64,000 nucleotides of DNA from Pantoea alfalfae (GCF_019880205.1 NZ_CP082292.1:682001-746000); one strand, 5' to 3'. Shown: positions 30,334-39,607, counted from the stretch's first letter. Numbers and translations are program-made. The notes: generated by a model from the letters alone, not told the origin.

Positions 30334-30359
30334 CAGATCCTCCCTGACCGGAGGATCTG
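30334..30359 (+). terminator. Hairpin after deoD
   Basis: CAGATCCTCC-CTGACC-GGAGGATCTG, a perfect 10-bp stem with a 6-nt loop, 46 bp past the deoD stop. It lacks a T run. Confidence 0.6.
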
Positions 30360-30507
30360 AGTTCCCGCCTCGCTTTCCCGGTAACATTCACATCAAATGA
30401 CACACTTTTGCTGAGGCTTGTGCATCTTCGCGCTGGCACGCCTGCGATCGCGCTTTATCATGGTGCGCAACAACAGATAATAATTAATCGCCTGATAATG
30501 TCCCCTG

Positions 30508-32385
30508 ATGAACTTTCGTAACTTCGACGCTGAAGAGAAGCTGTTTGCCCGTCGCGCCGCAATCGCCTTTGCCCTGGTCTGTCTCTGTTTCACCCTTCTT
30601 GGCGTAAACCTTTTCCGCTTACAGGTGCGCGACCATGCCTACTACCAGACGCGCTCCAACCAGAACGACATCAAGATGATCCCCATTGCCCCGACGCGCG
30701 GGCTGATTTATGACCGCAACGGTATTCCACTGGTGCGCAACGTCAGCTGGTATGCCATCACGCTAACGCCTTATAAAATCGACGATATGGACGCCACGCT
30801 GCGGGCGCTGACGCCGATCGTAAATCTGACACCCGATGAGATTGACACTTTCCGCCGTGCGCTGAAGCAGACCAGCCGTTACAAGCCGGTCGTGCTGAAA
30901 GAGGAGCTGACCGAAGAGCAGGTCGCCCGCTTTGCGGTCAATCAGTTCCGCTTTACCGGTGCCAGCATTGAGACCTACCAGGATCGTGAATATCCCTATG
31001 GAGCCGATCTGGCCCATGTGATCGGTTATGTCTCGAAAATCAACGATAACGACTACAAACGACTGAATGCGGAAGGTATCGCCGAAAACTATGCGGCTGA
31101 CCACAACATCGGCAAGCAGGGGATTGAGGGCTATTACGAAGCGCAGCTGCATGGCAAGCCGGGCTATCGGGAAGTAGAAGTGGATAACCATGGCCGCATT
31201 GTGCGAGTGCTGAAAGAGGTGCCGCCGGTCGCGGGTAAAAACCTGACGCTGACGCTGGATCTGCATCTGCAACAGTATGTGGAGAGCCTGCTGGCAGGGC
31301 AGCGTGCGGCGCTGCTGATTGAGGATCCGCACGACGGCTCCGTGCTGGCGATGGTCTCCAGTCCCAGCTACGACCCGAATCCGTTTGTGAAAGGCATCAG
31401 CTATCAGGCTTACAAAAAGCTGCTGCAGGATAAAGACCTGCCGCTGATCAACCGCGTCACGCAGGGACTCTATCCGCCCGCCTCGACGGTGAAGCCTTAT
31501 ATGGCGATGTCGGCGCTGCTGACTCATGTGATTACGCCACAGTCGCAGTTCTTTGGTGCGCCGACCTGGACGCTGCCGGGGACGGACCGGCGCTATCGCG
31601 ACTGGAAGAAAACCGGGCACGGCATGCTGGATGTCACTCGCGCGATAGAAGAGTCGGCCGACACCTTCTTTTATCAGGTGGCTTTCATGATGGGCATTGA
31701 CCGGATTCACACCATGCTCAGCCAGTTTGGCTATGGTAAATCGACCGGCATCGACCTCAATGAGGAGTACAACGGTTTGCTGCCAGGCCGTGAATGGAAA
31801 CTGAAGGTGCACAAAAAGGCCTGGTATCAGGGCGATACGGTTTCAGTTGGCATTGGTCAGGGCTACTGGATTGCGACACCGATTCAGATGGTGAAAGCGA
31901 TGGTCGCGCTGATCAATAACGGTCGGGTCATCGCACCGCATCTGCTGGAGAAAACCCAGCGCGGCACGCTGGTGGAGAACTACCATCCACAGCAGCACGA
32001 GGCACAGATTGGCGATCCTCACTCACCCTACTGGTCGCTGGTGCGTCACGCGATGTTTGGCATGGCTAACGCACCAAACGGCACCGGTTATAAATATTTC
32101 CATACGGCGCCTTATGGCATCGCCGCGAAAAGCGGGACGTCGCAGGTGTTCAGCCTGCGTCAGAACCAGACTTATAACGCGAAGATGATCCCGGTGCGGC
32201 TGCGTGACCATATCTTCTATACCGCCTTTGCGCCGTTTGATGACCCGAAAGTGGCTGTGGCGTTGATTCTGGAGAATGGTGGCGGGGAAGGGGTAACGGC
32301 TGCGCCCGTGATGCGGGATATTCTGGACCATATCTTTATCCCGCCAGTACCAGACGCGCCGGTGCAGGGCACACCTGATAAATAG
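30508..32385 (+). CDS. Penicillin-binding protein 2-type transpeptidase, probable second copy
   Basis: 625 residues: short cytoplasmic tail, one membrane anchor (about 17-38), PBP-dimerisation domain (RGLIYDRNGIPLVRN) and transpeptidase domain with all three motifs: PPASTVKP (active Ser), ESADTFFY (SxD, as in E. coli PBP2) and KSGTSQVF. It is clearly MrdA-like but diverges from the E. coli protein in many positions and lacks the usual neighbours rodA, rlpA and dacA; here deoD is upstream and a chemoreceptor convergent downstream. This suggests a paralogue comparable in principle to Salmonella PBP2SAL rather than the housekeeping gene. Without the rest of the genome this stays an inference. 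Confidence 0.85.
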   Translation: MNFRNFDAEEKLFARRAAIAFALVCLCFTLLGVNLFRLQVRDHAYYQTRSNQNDIKMIPIAPTRGLIYDRNGIPLVRNVSWYAITLTPYKIDDMDATLRALTPIVNLTPDEIDTFRRALKQTSRYKPVVLKEELTEEQVARFAVNQFRFTGASIETYQDREYPYGADLAHVIGYVSKINDNDYKRLNAEGIAENYAADHNIGKQGIEGYYEAQLHGKPGYREVEVDNHGRIVRVLKEVPPVAGKNLTLTLDLHLQQYVESLLAGQRAALLIEDPHDGSVLAMVSSPSYDPNPFVKGISYQAYKKLLQDKDLPLINRVTQGLYPPASTVKPYMAMSALLTHVITPQSQFFGAPTWTLPGTDRRYRDWKKTGHGMLDVTRAIEESADTFFYQVAFMMGIDRIHTMLSQFGYGKSTGIDLNEEYNGLLPGREWKLKVHKKAWYQGDTVSVGIGQGYWIATPIQMVKAMVALINNGRVIAPHLLEKTQRGTLVENYHPQQHEAQIGDPHSPYWSLVRHAMFGMANAPNGTGYKYFHTAPYGIAAKSGTSQVFSLRQNQTYNAKMIPVRLRDHIFYTAFAPFDDPKVAVALILENGGGEGVTAAPVMRDILDHIFIPPVPDAPVQGTPDK

Positions 32386-32400
32386 GGGGCGAGCGCCCCC
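32385..32400. terminator. Short GC hairpin between convergent genes
   Basis: GGGGGC-GAGC-GCCCCC overlaps the stop codon of the PBP2-like gene and sits 9 bp before the end of the convergent chemoreceptor gene. Confidence 0.45.
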
Positions 32401-32408
32401 GCAGAGTG

Positions 32409-33728
32409 TCAGATTTTAAGCGTCTTGGTCACCTGGCCGATGGCGCGCACCACGTCCGTTGCGCCTTCACGGATTTCTGCAATCACGCCGCCCGCCTCCT
32501 GAGCCAGCTGTACGCCCTGATCGGCACGTTTCAGGTTCGACTCAATACCTTTCAGCGCCCGGCTGGCCAGCAGATGATTTTGCTGAATCCGGTTTTCGAT
32601 GTCGGTCGTGGCGCGGTTAATGTTGGCTGCCAGCGTGCGGACTTCGTTAGCCACCACCGCAAAGCTACGGCCATGGGTGCCGGCCCTTGCTGCTTCAATG
32701 GCGGCATTCAGCGCCAGCAGGTTAGTCTGATCGGCGATCCGACGGATGCCTTCCACAATTGCGCCGATACGATCGGAGGACTCACTCAGGCCGGTAATAT
32801 CACCGGAGATCCCCTGCAATTCGCCCGCCAGCGCATTCATAGTCTGCACGCTGCTGGCGATAACATCGGCACCCAGCTTTGTGCTTTCATCCGTTTGCAG
32901 CGCGGTGTGATAAGCCCGCTGTGCCGCATCATGCTCCTGCTGATTCTTTTCCACCTGTGCCGTCACATCCGTGGCGAATTTGACGATTTTGTAGAGCCGG
33001 CCCTGCTCGTCAAATACCGGATTGTAGGTGGCGCGCAGCCAGACCGTCTCGCCACGTTTATTCACCCGGGGAAACTGACCCGAGACAAATTCACCCCGGT
33101 TCAGTTGCTGCCAGAACTCGCTATATTCGCGGCTGTCGCGTACAGCCTGCGAACAGAAGTGACGGTGGTGGATCCCTTCTACCTCCTCACGACGGTAGCC
33201 CATGGTTTTCAGGAAGTTGTCGTTGGCTTTAAGCACTTCACCTTTGAGGTTAAAGGCGATCACCGCCATTGACCGTTCAATGGCGGTGGTGATGGCGCGC
33301 TGCTCCTGTGCATCGTTGATATGACCTGTAATGTCGGTGGCCAGTTTGACGATTTTAATTACCCGGCCATGGCGGTTTTGCACCGGCACATAGTTGGCTT
33401 CGAGCCAGATTGGGCGGCTGTTTTTCGCCATACGCAGAAATTTATCGCTGAAACTTTCACCCCGGTTCAGTCGCAGCCAGAAATCCTGATAGTTGCGCGA
33501 CTGAAGCTGTTCCGGCGTACAAAACAGGCTGTGGTGCTGGCCTTCAATCTCTGTCAGCGTGTAGCCCATGCGCGCCAGAAACAGCGCATTGGCGCTGAGA
33601 ATGGTGCCATCCGGGGAGAACTCAACCATGGCGATGGAGCCGTTGAGTGAGCTCAGCGTGGCCGCTGAGTGTGCCCGCTTCTGCCAGCCGTGGCGTGAAG
33701 CGATACCTGATGTAATGGTGGAAAACAT
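32409..33728 (-). CDS. Soluble PAS-PAS methyl-accepting chemotaxis protein, BdlA-like
   Basis: 439 residues, no transmembrane segment. Start ATG at 33728 is preferred to one ten codons upstream since AAGGAT precedes it. Two similar PAS/PAC units (about 25-135 and 148-260: EGQHHSLFC and EGIHHRHFC mark the same position in each) are followed by a signalling domain with the conserved hairpin tip [20 protein letters not shown]. The order matches cytoplasmic receptors such as Pseudomonas BdlA, which links PAS sensing to biofilm dispersal. The C-terminus is short after the tip, lacking a CheR-binding pentapeptide. Confidence 0.87.
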   Translation of the reverse strand: MFSTITSGIASRHGWQKRAHSAATLSSLNGSIAMVEFSPDGTILSANALFLARMGYTLTEIEGQHHSLFCTPEQLQSRNYQDFWLRLNRGESFSDKFLRMAKNSRPIWLEANYVPVQNRHGRVIKIVKLATDITGHINDAQEQRAITTAIERSMAVIAFNLKGEVLKANDNFLKTMGYRREEVEGIHHRHFCSQAVRDSREYSEFWQQLNRGEFVSGQFPRVNKRGETVWLRATYNPVFDEQGRLYKIVKFATDVTAQVEKNQQEHDAAQRAYHTALQTDESTKLGADVIASSVQTMNALAGELQGISGDITGLSESSDRIGAIVEGIRRIADQTNLLALNAAIEAARAGTHGRSFAVVANEVRTLAANINRATTDIENRIQQNHLLASRALKGIESNLKRADQGVQLAQEAGGVIAEIREGATDVVRAIGQVTKTLKI

Positions 33729-33950
33729 GGCGATCCTTATTATTAGTGTTGGTCTCACCTCCTATATCGGCAAAATCGCGGCACAATGGAGCCTTTACCG
33801 CTCTGCTGACTAAAATTTACCCGGTCAGCCACGACATTTTTGCATCAGGTCAAACCCGATATTTGAGTTGATGGAAAAGCCGTCAGTCGATGTGATTTTG
33901 GTGAAAAGCGTTTGACGCTGCCGGGCCGCTTTGGTTTAATGCGCCCCGTT

Positions 33951-34026
33951 GCCCGAATAGCTCAGTCGGTAGAGCAGGGGATTGAAAATCCCCGTGTCCC
34001 TGGTTCGATTCCGGGTTCGGGCACCA
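33951..34026 (+). tRNA. tRNA-Phe (GAA)
   Basis: A 76-nt cloverleaf: acceptor GCCCGAA/TTCGGGC, D arm GCTC-AGTCGGTA-GAGC, anticodon stem GGGGA/TCCCC with loop TTGAAAA (anticodon GAA), T arm with TTCGATT, and encoded CCA. Differs only slightly from E. coli tRNA-Phe. A rho-independent terminator follows directly. Confidence 0.98.
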
Positions 34027-34111
34027 TCTTTAAAGAACCCGCCTCTGGCGGGTTTTTGCGTTCTGAGGCGAACCCGTTATCGACGGTTCGATTCACTTGC
34101 CACATCCTGTG
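34010..34111 (+). repeat. Direct repeat A: tRNA-Phe 3' end plus terminator
   Basis: This 102-bp segment covers the last 17 nt of tRNA-Phe, the AACCCGCC-TCT-GGCGGGTT terminator and 57 bp after it. It recurs at 34167-34268 with three mismatches (offset 157 bp). Confidence 0.9.
34036..34057 (+). terminator. tRNA-Phe terminator
   Basis: AACCCGCC and GGCGGGTT make an 8-bp stem with loop TCT followed by T4; textbook rho-independent form. The same structure recurs at 34193-34214. Confidence 0.88.
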
Positions 34112-34166
34112 ACTCGCCCTTCGGGTCGCGCTGGCACGCGATGCAAAAATGCTCCCGGCATTTTTG

Positions 34167-34268
34167 TCCGGGTTCGGGCACCATCTTTAAAGAACCCGCC
34201 TCTGGCGGGTTTTTGCGTTTTGAGGCGAACCCGTTATCGACGGTTCGATTCACTCGCCACTTCCTGTG
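34167..34268 (+). repeat. Direct repeat B: orphan tRNA-Phe 3' end plus second terminator
   Basis: Second copy of the 102-bp repeat. It retains only the last 16-17 nt of the tRNA, including CCA, and is preceded by a hairpin (GCAAAAATGC...GCATTTTTGT, 34143-34167) instead of the tRNA body. A third terminator-like hairpin, AAACCCTCGC-TTCG-GCGGGGGTTTTT, lies at 34281-34306. The pattern fits an attachment-site remnant or a partly deleted tandem tRNA array. Confidence 0.85.
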
Positions 34269-34521
34269 GCTCCATAAATGAAACCCTCGCTTCGGCGGGG
34301 GTTTTTGCGTTTAAAGACAATACTCAGCGAATGTATGCCTCTGCGCTGATTTCAGCGTTAATCTGCACTTCGCGAGCCAACAGATTCGTCGTAAGCAGAT
34401 AAAGAACGACTGCGCTATGGGGCCGTTTTTCGTACGGCCCGGCCTGGAAGAACCTAATTGATTGTTCGTTTTTTGTTCGATTATTGAAATGAGATACAAG
34501 ATTTATGAATGTTGCTAAGGC

Positions 34522-35334
34522 ATGCTTAAAACGTCTAAGACAAGGCATAAAAGGGTATTTATAAAAATAAGGGAGTTAACTGTTGAACAGATTGAAACAC
34601 AAATTTCTCAGCACATTAATGGATTACCAGAGTCGCTGATCAACTATTTTAAAAACGACTATGAAGACGATTTAATGGTCGTCATTGAGGATCTTCTTCC
34701 CCTGGATCTACAACAGAAGATGGAAGATGAGGCGCGCTCACTGCTTGAGAAAAATGCGCTGCGTCGTGAAGTTATTATCAAACAGAGTGGTAACAAACCA
34801 AGGGCATACGATAGTGTTGGCCGTAATGCTATTCGTGAAGAAGGGAAATATATTCCTGCCTTTTTCGACAGCCCAGGTGTCCTGAAATTTCTTTCCCGAA
34901 TTACCGGTGAAGAAATTTATCGCGTACCTTACGAGCCTGAAGAATTTATCATCAATTCCCAAAATAAAAGTGGCGATACTCATGGCTGGCATTGGGATGA
35001 CTATTCGTATGCTTTAGTATGGGTAATTGATGAGCCTGATGTGCTTTCAGGTGCCCGGGTTGAATTTATCCCGCGCATTCCCTGGAAGAAAGAGAATACA
35101 AGAGAGTGGATTAAAAAGACGCTGGCTGAATATCCGGTTATTAGTCGTCATGTTGCTCGTGGCCAGTGTTACCTGCTAAGGGCCCGGGATGCTCTTCATC
35201 GTATAGCGCCGTTAACACAGGAATCTCGTCGCACAGTTATCGTTTTTACGTATGCAAATGAGCTGGACTTTAACGACGCATCGCTGACACATGATTCAAT
35301 GGAAGAGATTTATCCACAAGATACAGCTCAATAA
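34522..35334 (+). CDS. Fe(II)/2-oxoglutarate enzyme of the HalD/BesD family, hydroxylase-type HxD
   Basis: 270 residues. The iron site reads GWHWDDYSYALVWVID: H157-W158-D159, with the distal ligand H226 in RDALHRIAP and a 2-oxoglutarate-binding arginine in ESRRTVIVFTYA. Amino-acid radical halogenases BesD and HalD carry HxG at the first site to make room for chloride; the Asp here implies hydroxylation, probably of a free amino acid. The start is uncertain: ATG 34522 lacks a well-spaced ribosome-binding site and residues 1-20 look untypical, though no better in-frame start was seen. It heads an AT-rich cluster and is the only gene in it without a disabling mutation. Confidence 0.8.
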   Translation: MLKTSKTRHKRVFIKIRELTVEQIETQISQHINGLPESLINYFKNDYEDDLMVVIEDLLPLDLQQKMEDEARSLLEKNALRREVIIKQSGNKPRAYDSVGRNAIREEGKYIPAFFDSPGVLKFLSRITGEEIYRVPYEPEEFIINSQNKSGDTHGWHWDDYSYALVWVIDEPDVLSGARVEFIPRIPWKKENTREWIKKTLAEYPVISRHVARGQCYLLRARDALHRIAPLTQESRRTVIVFTYANELDFNDASLTHDSMEEIYPQDTAQ

Positions 35335-35361
35335 AAAATAGTAAGAATAATGGAGGGTACA

Positions 35362-36087
35362 ATGTCAGCAGTTGGCATGAACGATAAAACAGGATTTCCT
35401 GTGTTTTTTACAGAAGTGCCCAATAATCTCGGTCGCTATCAGGACTATACTTTCGCATCAGAAAAATTTGCTAATTTGTTCCCTCCATCTGAATACGCGT
35501 CTGTATTAGATATATGCTGCGGCATAGGAAAAATGAGTCATGCTTTATTTCTTCAGGGGTATAAAGTGACTGCCATAGATTTATCTTCTGAACAAATTGA
35601 AATAGCAAAAAAGGATGCCTCAGGCCCAGGTTATTACCAGGCTGATATGAAAGATAATCCCGGTAAAAATTACGACCTGTTAATTAATATATATACAAGT
35701 TTCGGGTACTACACCACTGAGGCAGAAGACCTGTCACTTTTCAGATACTGGTATGGGTTATTACGTCCGGGCGGTGTTCTTGTAATGGAACTTGCTGATA
35801 TGGAAAGAGCAAGAAATCGAATTAATGCAGAGGGCGTTTTAGTCCGGGAAGATAATGGCGTTACGGAATATCTTCATATGGATTGGAATAAGAGACTGCT
35901 TAGGGTTGATTATCATAATCAATCCCAGCACTGGAGTTGCCTCACAAGGCTCTATGAGAAAGAAATGCTCAGAGATGAGTTATTAAATGCAGGCTTTGAA
36001 AGCGTGTCGTTATAGGGTGATTTCTCTTTGAAGAAAAAAGAGAAAGACGACAATCTGGTTATCATTGCACGTAAAGGATTAAAATGA
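35362..36087 (+). pseudogene. Class I SAM-dependent methyltransferase with internal amber codon
   Basis: ATG 35362 follows a strong GGAGGG. The frame is open for 217 residues with SAM motif I VLDICCGIGKMSHAL, motif II-like VTAIDLSSEQIEIAKK, and LLRPGGVLVMELAD, then stops at TAG 36013-36015. The same frame continues for 23 more codons (G-D-F-S-L ... L-V-I-I-A-R-K-G), the usual final strand of such methyltransferases, ending at TGA 36085-36087, which overlaps the next gene's ATG (ATGA). So the ancestral protein was about 241 residues and the amber codon probably replaces a Tyr. The shortened product lacks the last strand and is likely impaired unless the amber is read through. Confidence 0.82.
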
Positions 36088-37342
36088 AAAGATACATCTG
36101 TATTGTTGATGCGTATTCTACAGGTGCTGAGTTAGCGCCTATTTTCAAAAAAGATGGCTGGACTTGCATTCATATTCAATCATCCCCGGAGATTCCACTG
36201 GAATATCAGCAAACATTCAGACATGAAACATTTGATTTCCTGATTTCGCCGGGTGATGAATCTCACAGTGAATTTTTGAGGATAGCCGAAGAACTTAAGC
36301 AACTGTCGCCAGAATATATTATACCTGGAACAGAAACCGGTGTTTATATCGCAGACCTCCTGTCTTCGTTAGTGGGTACCCCCGGGAATTCAATAGACAC
36401 CAGTGCTTTGCGTCGTAATAAATATGCAATGCAGGAGGCCTTAAAATCAGGGGGAATCAGCTCTATACCTCAGTTTTTAACCGACTCTGTTGAACAGGCA
36501 AAGAAATGGGCTGGTGAGCTGAATAAGTGGCCTGTCGTCGTCAAACCCGTGGATAGCGCTGGAGCGGATAGTGTTCGCTTTTGCAACACGGTTGATGAAG
36601 TACAGAATGCCTTTAATAAAATATATGGTAAAAAAATAAATTAGGTTTAAAAAATGGCACTGTTCTTTTGCAGGAACGCCTTATCGGAAGGCAATATATT
36701 GTCAATGCGGTCAGCATCAATGGACAGCATCTGATTACAGAGATATGGTCTGATGACAAAAAGGAAGTTGAGAATGCATCGCTGATTTGTGAAAGGGAAA
36801 TTCTTCTGCCTTACTCGGGTGAAGTACAGGATCAGCTTGTCAGATATATGGAAAAAGCGCTGACTTTTCTCGGTATCGCCAATGGCCCGTCTCATAGTGA
36901 AGTAATGATGACGGAATCCGGGCCTGTGCTTATTGAAACCGCTGCCCGAATGCAGGGAACTATCATGCACAACGCGGTTGTGTCTGCATTGGGATATAGC
37001 CATGTCACACTTACTGCCGAACGTTATGTGAAACCTCAACGTTTTGCTGCCAGGCTTGGAAAGAATTATATGCTCAAAACTCAGCTGCAATGTATTACAC
37101 TGGCTTCAGAATTTGAGGGTGTGGTTAAAGTTAATAATTGCGAAAAATTGCTTAAGTTACTCCCATCCTATTTCGGCATGATGCACACGCCAGATGCAGG
37201 CGAGAATATATACAGGACGACGGATCTTTTTACTAATCCAGGTATTATTTACTTGTGTCATGAAGATGAAAAGCAAATTGACAGTGATCATGCAAAGATC
37301 AGAATTTATGAAAAAGAAGGTAAACTTTTTGATTTAGCCTGA
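36084..37342 (+). pseudogene. ATP-grasp carboxylate-amine ligase, frameshifted at a 7-A run
   Basis: The first part (36084-36644) gives the N-terminal and ATP-binding regions (SALRRNKYAMQEALKSGG, WPVVVKPVDSAGADSV). The remainder (from 36632 in another frame, to 37342) has the metal- and ATP-binding segment QERLIGRQYIVNAVS and ETAARMQGTIMHNAV. The two join cleanly if one A is added to the run at 36630-36636. Intact length would be about 419 residues. Relatives ligate an amino acid to another amino acid or carboxylate, for instance to make dipeptides. Transcriptional slippage or -1 slippage on A-AAA-AAA could restore some product. The start overlaps the methyltransferase stop (ATGA). Confidence 0.8.
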
Positions 37343-37349
37343 GAATAAT

Positions 37350-38307
37350 ATGAATAATAAAAATTATCTTTTTGGTCTATTGATGGTCTTCCTCTATAAT
37401 TTTCTTGATGCTGTAAAGGAGGTTTATTCGGGATTCCTTGTTCAGGATAATCATCCTTTAAGCATCACTTTTATTGTCTTTTCAATTGCAATGCTCTTTT
37501 TTCAGTCTTATGGTGTTATTTTTAACCGAAGGAATTATGTTTCTACGGTGCGATTTTTTGCACCCGTAGTAATTTTAAATATTACTACAGCGGGTTCCTG
37601 GATAACATTTTTCTATTGCATGAAGTGCCTTGAGCCCGCGGTGGCGTCTGCTATTATAACAGGCGTAGCACCGTTAATGATTATTTTCATTGCACCAATG
37701 TTTTTTAAAAATGAATCTCATCAATACAAAGCTATATATATTTCCGGGATTACTGTTTGTTGTCTTTGGCTCGCTCTGATTAGTTTGCATCAGGGCCGGT
37801 TTATCTATAACTATTCTTCATCAGACGTTATGGCTGGCGTGATGATGGCGGTGCTCTGTCTTCAGTATCTTCTCTAATATTTTTAGCAGAAAACTGAGTG
37901 ACAAAGGTTGCTTACCCTCTTCGATCATGGCACATCGCTTTTACATTACAGTATTTATAACAATGAGTTATAGCATGGATTCATTTGGTTATAGTGCGAT
38001 AGGTGAAACCCTGTCACCGGGTATCGTCATCCTTGCTATATGTGGCGTGGTTATACCACTTTGGTGTCTGCAGTACGGCATAAAATCTTTACCACCTGCC
38101 AGAGTTATGGTTTTTATTTCTGTAAATCCGATTTTTACTTTCATTTTTCAGTTATTTGACCCGAGATTATCGCCATCACTTTCCTCACTTGTTGCAATTC
38201 TGTTAATATTTTTCTTCTCTCTTGCATCAGAGATATGGGGCGTAAAGCCGAAAGGAAAGGTTGAATCAGATGGGTATCACGATATATCGGAAGATCGCCG
38301 GAATTGA
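37350..38307 (+). pseudogene. EamA/DMT-family exporter, frameshifted
   Basis: Two open frames, 37350-37877 and from about 37852 to 38307, together encode a ten-helix DMT transporter of about 318 residues. The join is near 37851-37862 and needs one base removed: frame 1 ends VMMAVLC and frame 2 continues with FSNIFSRKLSDKGC. The second half holds the repeat EamA motif region (GVVIPLWCLQYGIKSLPPARVMVFISVNPIF). The family exports amino acids and small metabolites, matching an exporter for the cluster's product. It begins 7 bp after the ATP-grasp stop and overlaps the regulator start by 38 bp. Confidence 0.8.
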
Positions 38308-39058
38308 GGTCACATTATCAGACAGCACCAATCATATTTTTCCAAAGCACTCTCATGATGAGTTCTACATTGGTGCTAATGTCTCGGGAAGAGAAAAGAT
38401 TTAGTTAGATGGAAAAAATGCTGAGGCCAGTATTGATGAGATAACCATTTATAATCCAGGTCAGATTCAGGCTGCTGAGCCTACACCCTATGAATGGTAC
38501 TACTACAGCTTTTATGTTTCCCCCGAGTCAATGATGGAATTTACCGGTCTCCATTGTGATGATCATTTCAAAAAAAACATTATCGCAGCGCCTGATGTGG
38601 CAGCGGAAATACGTCAGGTCGCTGCATTTGCACTCGATCGCCACACGTCAGATTGCGAGATTAACGAACGCGTGGCGAGTGTTCTGCAATCAGTGCTTTC
38701 TCGGTCAGGCGCACATCCGCATATCGCGATAAAAACAACAGATAAAACTGTCGTTGATTATGTGGTAACGAGACTAATGGATGATTTTCATTTTCCTCCT
38801 ACGCTTCAAATGTTGGCAAATGAAACAGGCGTCTCACCCGTCAAACTGGTCAGAATGTTTACTAACGTTAAGGGACTTCCGCCTTTTGCATGGATTAAAG
38901 GAGCACGATTGCGTCAAGGTAAGAATATGATTATTCAGGGGAAAGCTATATCTGACATTTCAGCTCAATTAGGTTTCACCGACCAGGCACATTTCACGCG
39001 AAATTTTAAAAGCATGTTCGGGGTTACGCCTGGTCAACTTTATAAGCTCGCACAATAA
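38270..39058 (+). pseudogene. AraC-family regulator with amber codon 45
   Basis: Frame from ATG 38270 (AAGGAAAGG upstream) gives an AraC cupin-like N-terminus: FPKHSHDEFYIGANVSGREKI, then TAG at 38402-38404, then LDGKNAEASIDEITIYNPGQI. The stop sits where the family has Trp or another residue before LDG, so it is an amber mutation in an otherwise open 262-codon gene. The C-terminal part has two helix-turn-helices (PTLQMLANETGVSPVKLVRMF, AISDISAQLGFTDQAHFTRNFKSMFGVTPGQ). Re-initiation downstream, for example at ATG 38531, could give a 175-residue DNA-binding fragment. It was probably the local activator of the cluster. Confidence 0.82.
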
Positions 39059-39607
39059 AGATGCTGTGAGGGCGTTAACTTAATTAAGCTTTTTAGCATA
39101 GTCAGAATTACGCTGAGCCAGCGTCTGACAGGACACAATCCTGCAGCGCTGCATTACTATCCTTTCTCTTTTGTTTATTTTGCTGTTTCATCTGCTCCTG
39201 ACGTCCTTAATCCGTAAACCTGACTCACCCGGCAAGGCACCGCCACTGTGGGGTTTAACCGCGGCAGGCTGTGACACGTAAGGTAATCGGGTTCCTGGTC
39301 TGGCGTAGCCGCGGGTTATGCACAGCGCCTTGCTGCGGTCAGTGGAATGTAATACCGATGTACTCACTACTGCCTGAAGATTCTGATTTTCACCGCTCTC
39401 CGGCCCATTGCTTGTCTCAATTCTACAACGATACAAACAGATTTCATGGCGAAATCAATTTGCCGCTTCGCCTCTGTGCTGCGTTGCCAGACTGGCACCG
39501 CCTGATATCCTGTCCAGCCTGCAATTGACCGTGGCTAATCGTGTTTTATAAGCCACCCTTTACAGAATCATCCTGACAGGCACAATACCCCTTTTTCCTC
39601 CTCTTAC
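39059..39607. other. Right boundary of the AT-rich island; no gene seen
   Basis: 549 bp between the AraC pseudogene and the next diguanylate cyclase. Composition rises back toward that of the core. Short open frames on both strands have no recognisable similarity. No copy of the tRNA-Phe 3' end was found here, so no right attachment site is evident. Confidence 0.45.

Noticed and set aside
30763-31812. 349-codon minus-strand frame opposite the PBP2-like gene
   Set aside because: Antisense shadow; the plus strand has all transpeptidase motifs.
34167-34183. A second tRNA-Phe gene
   Set aside because: Only the 3' 17 nt are present; no acceptor 5' strand, D arm or anticodon arm.
34505-34564. Possible 19-residue leader peptide before the oxygenase gene
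   Set aside because: An ATG-started short frame exists but has no ribosome-binding site and no recognisable leader features.
37927-38307. Separate small membrane protein gene
   Set aside because: It is the C-terminal half of the EamA exporter in a shifted frame; it lacks its own ribosome-binding site.
39059-39607. Right attachment site or integrase for the AT-rich island
   Set aside because: No copy of the tRNA-Phe 3' end and no integrase or transposase sequence was seen in the window, so insertion boundaries remain unproven.
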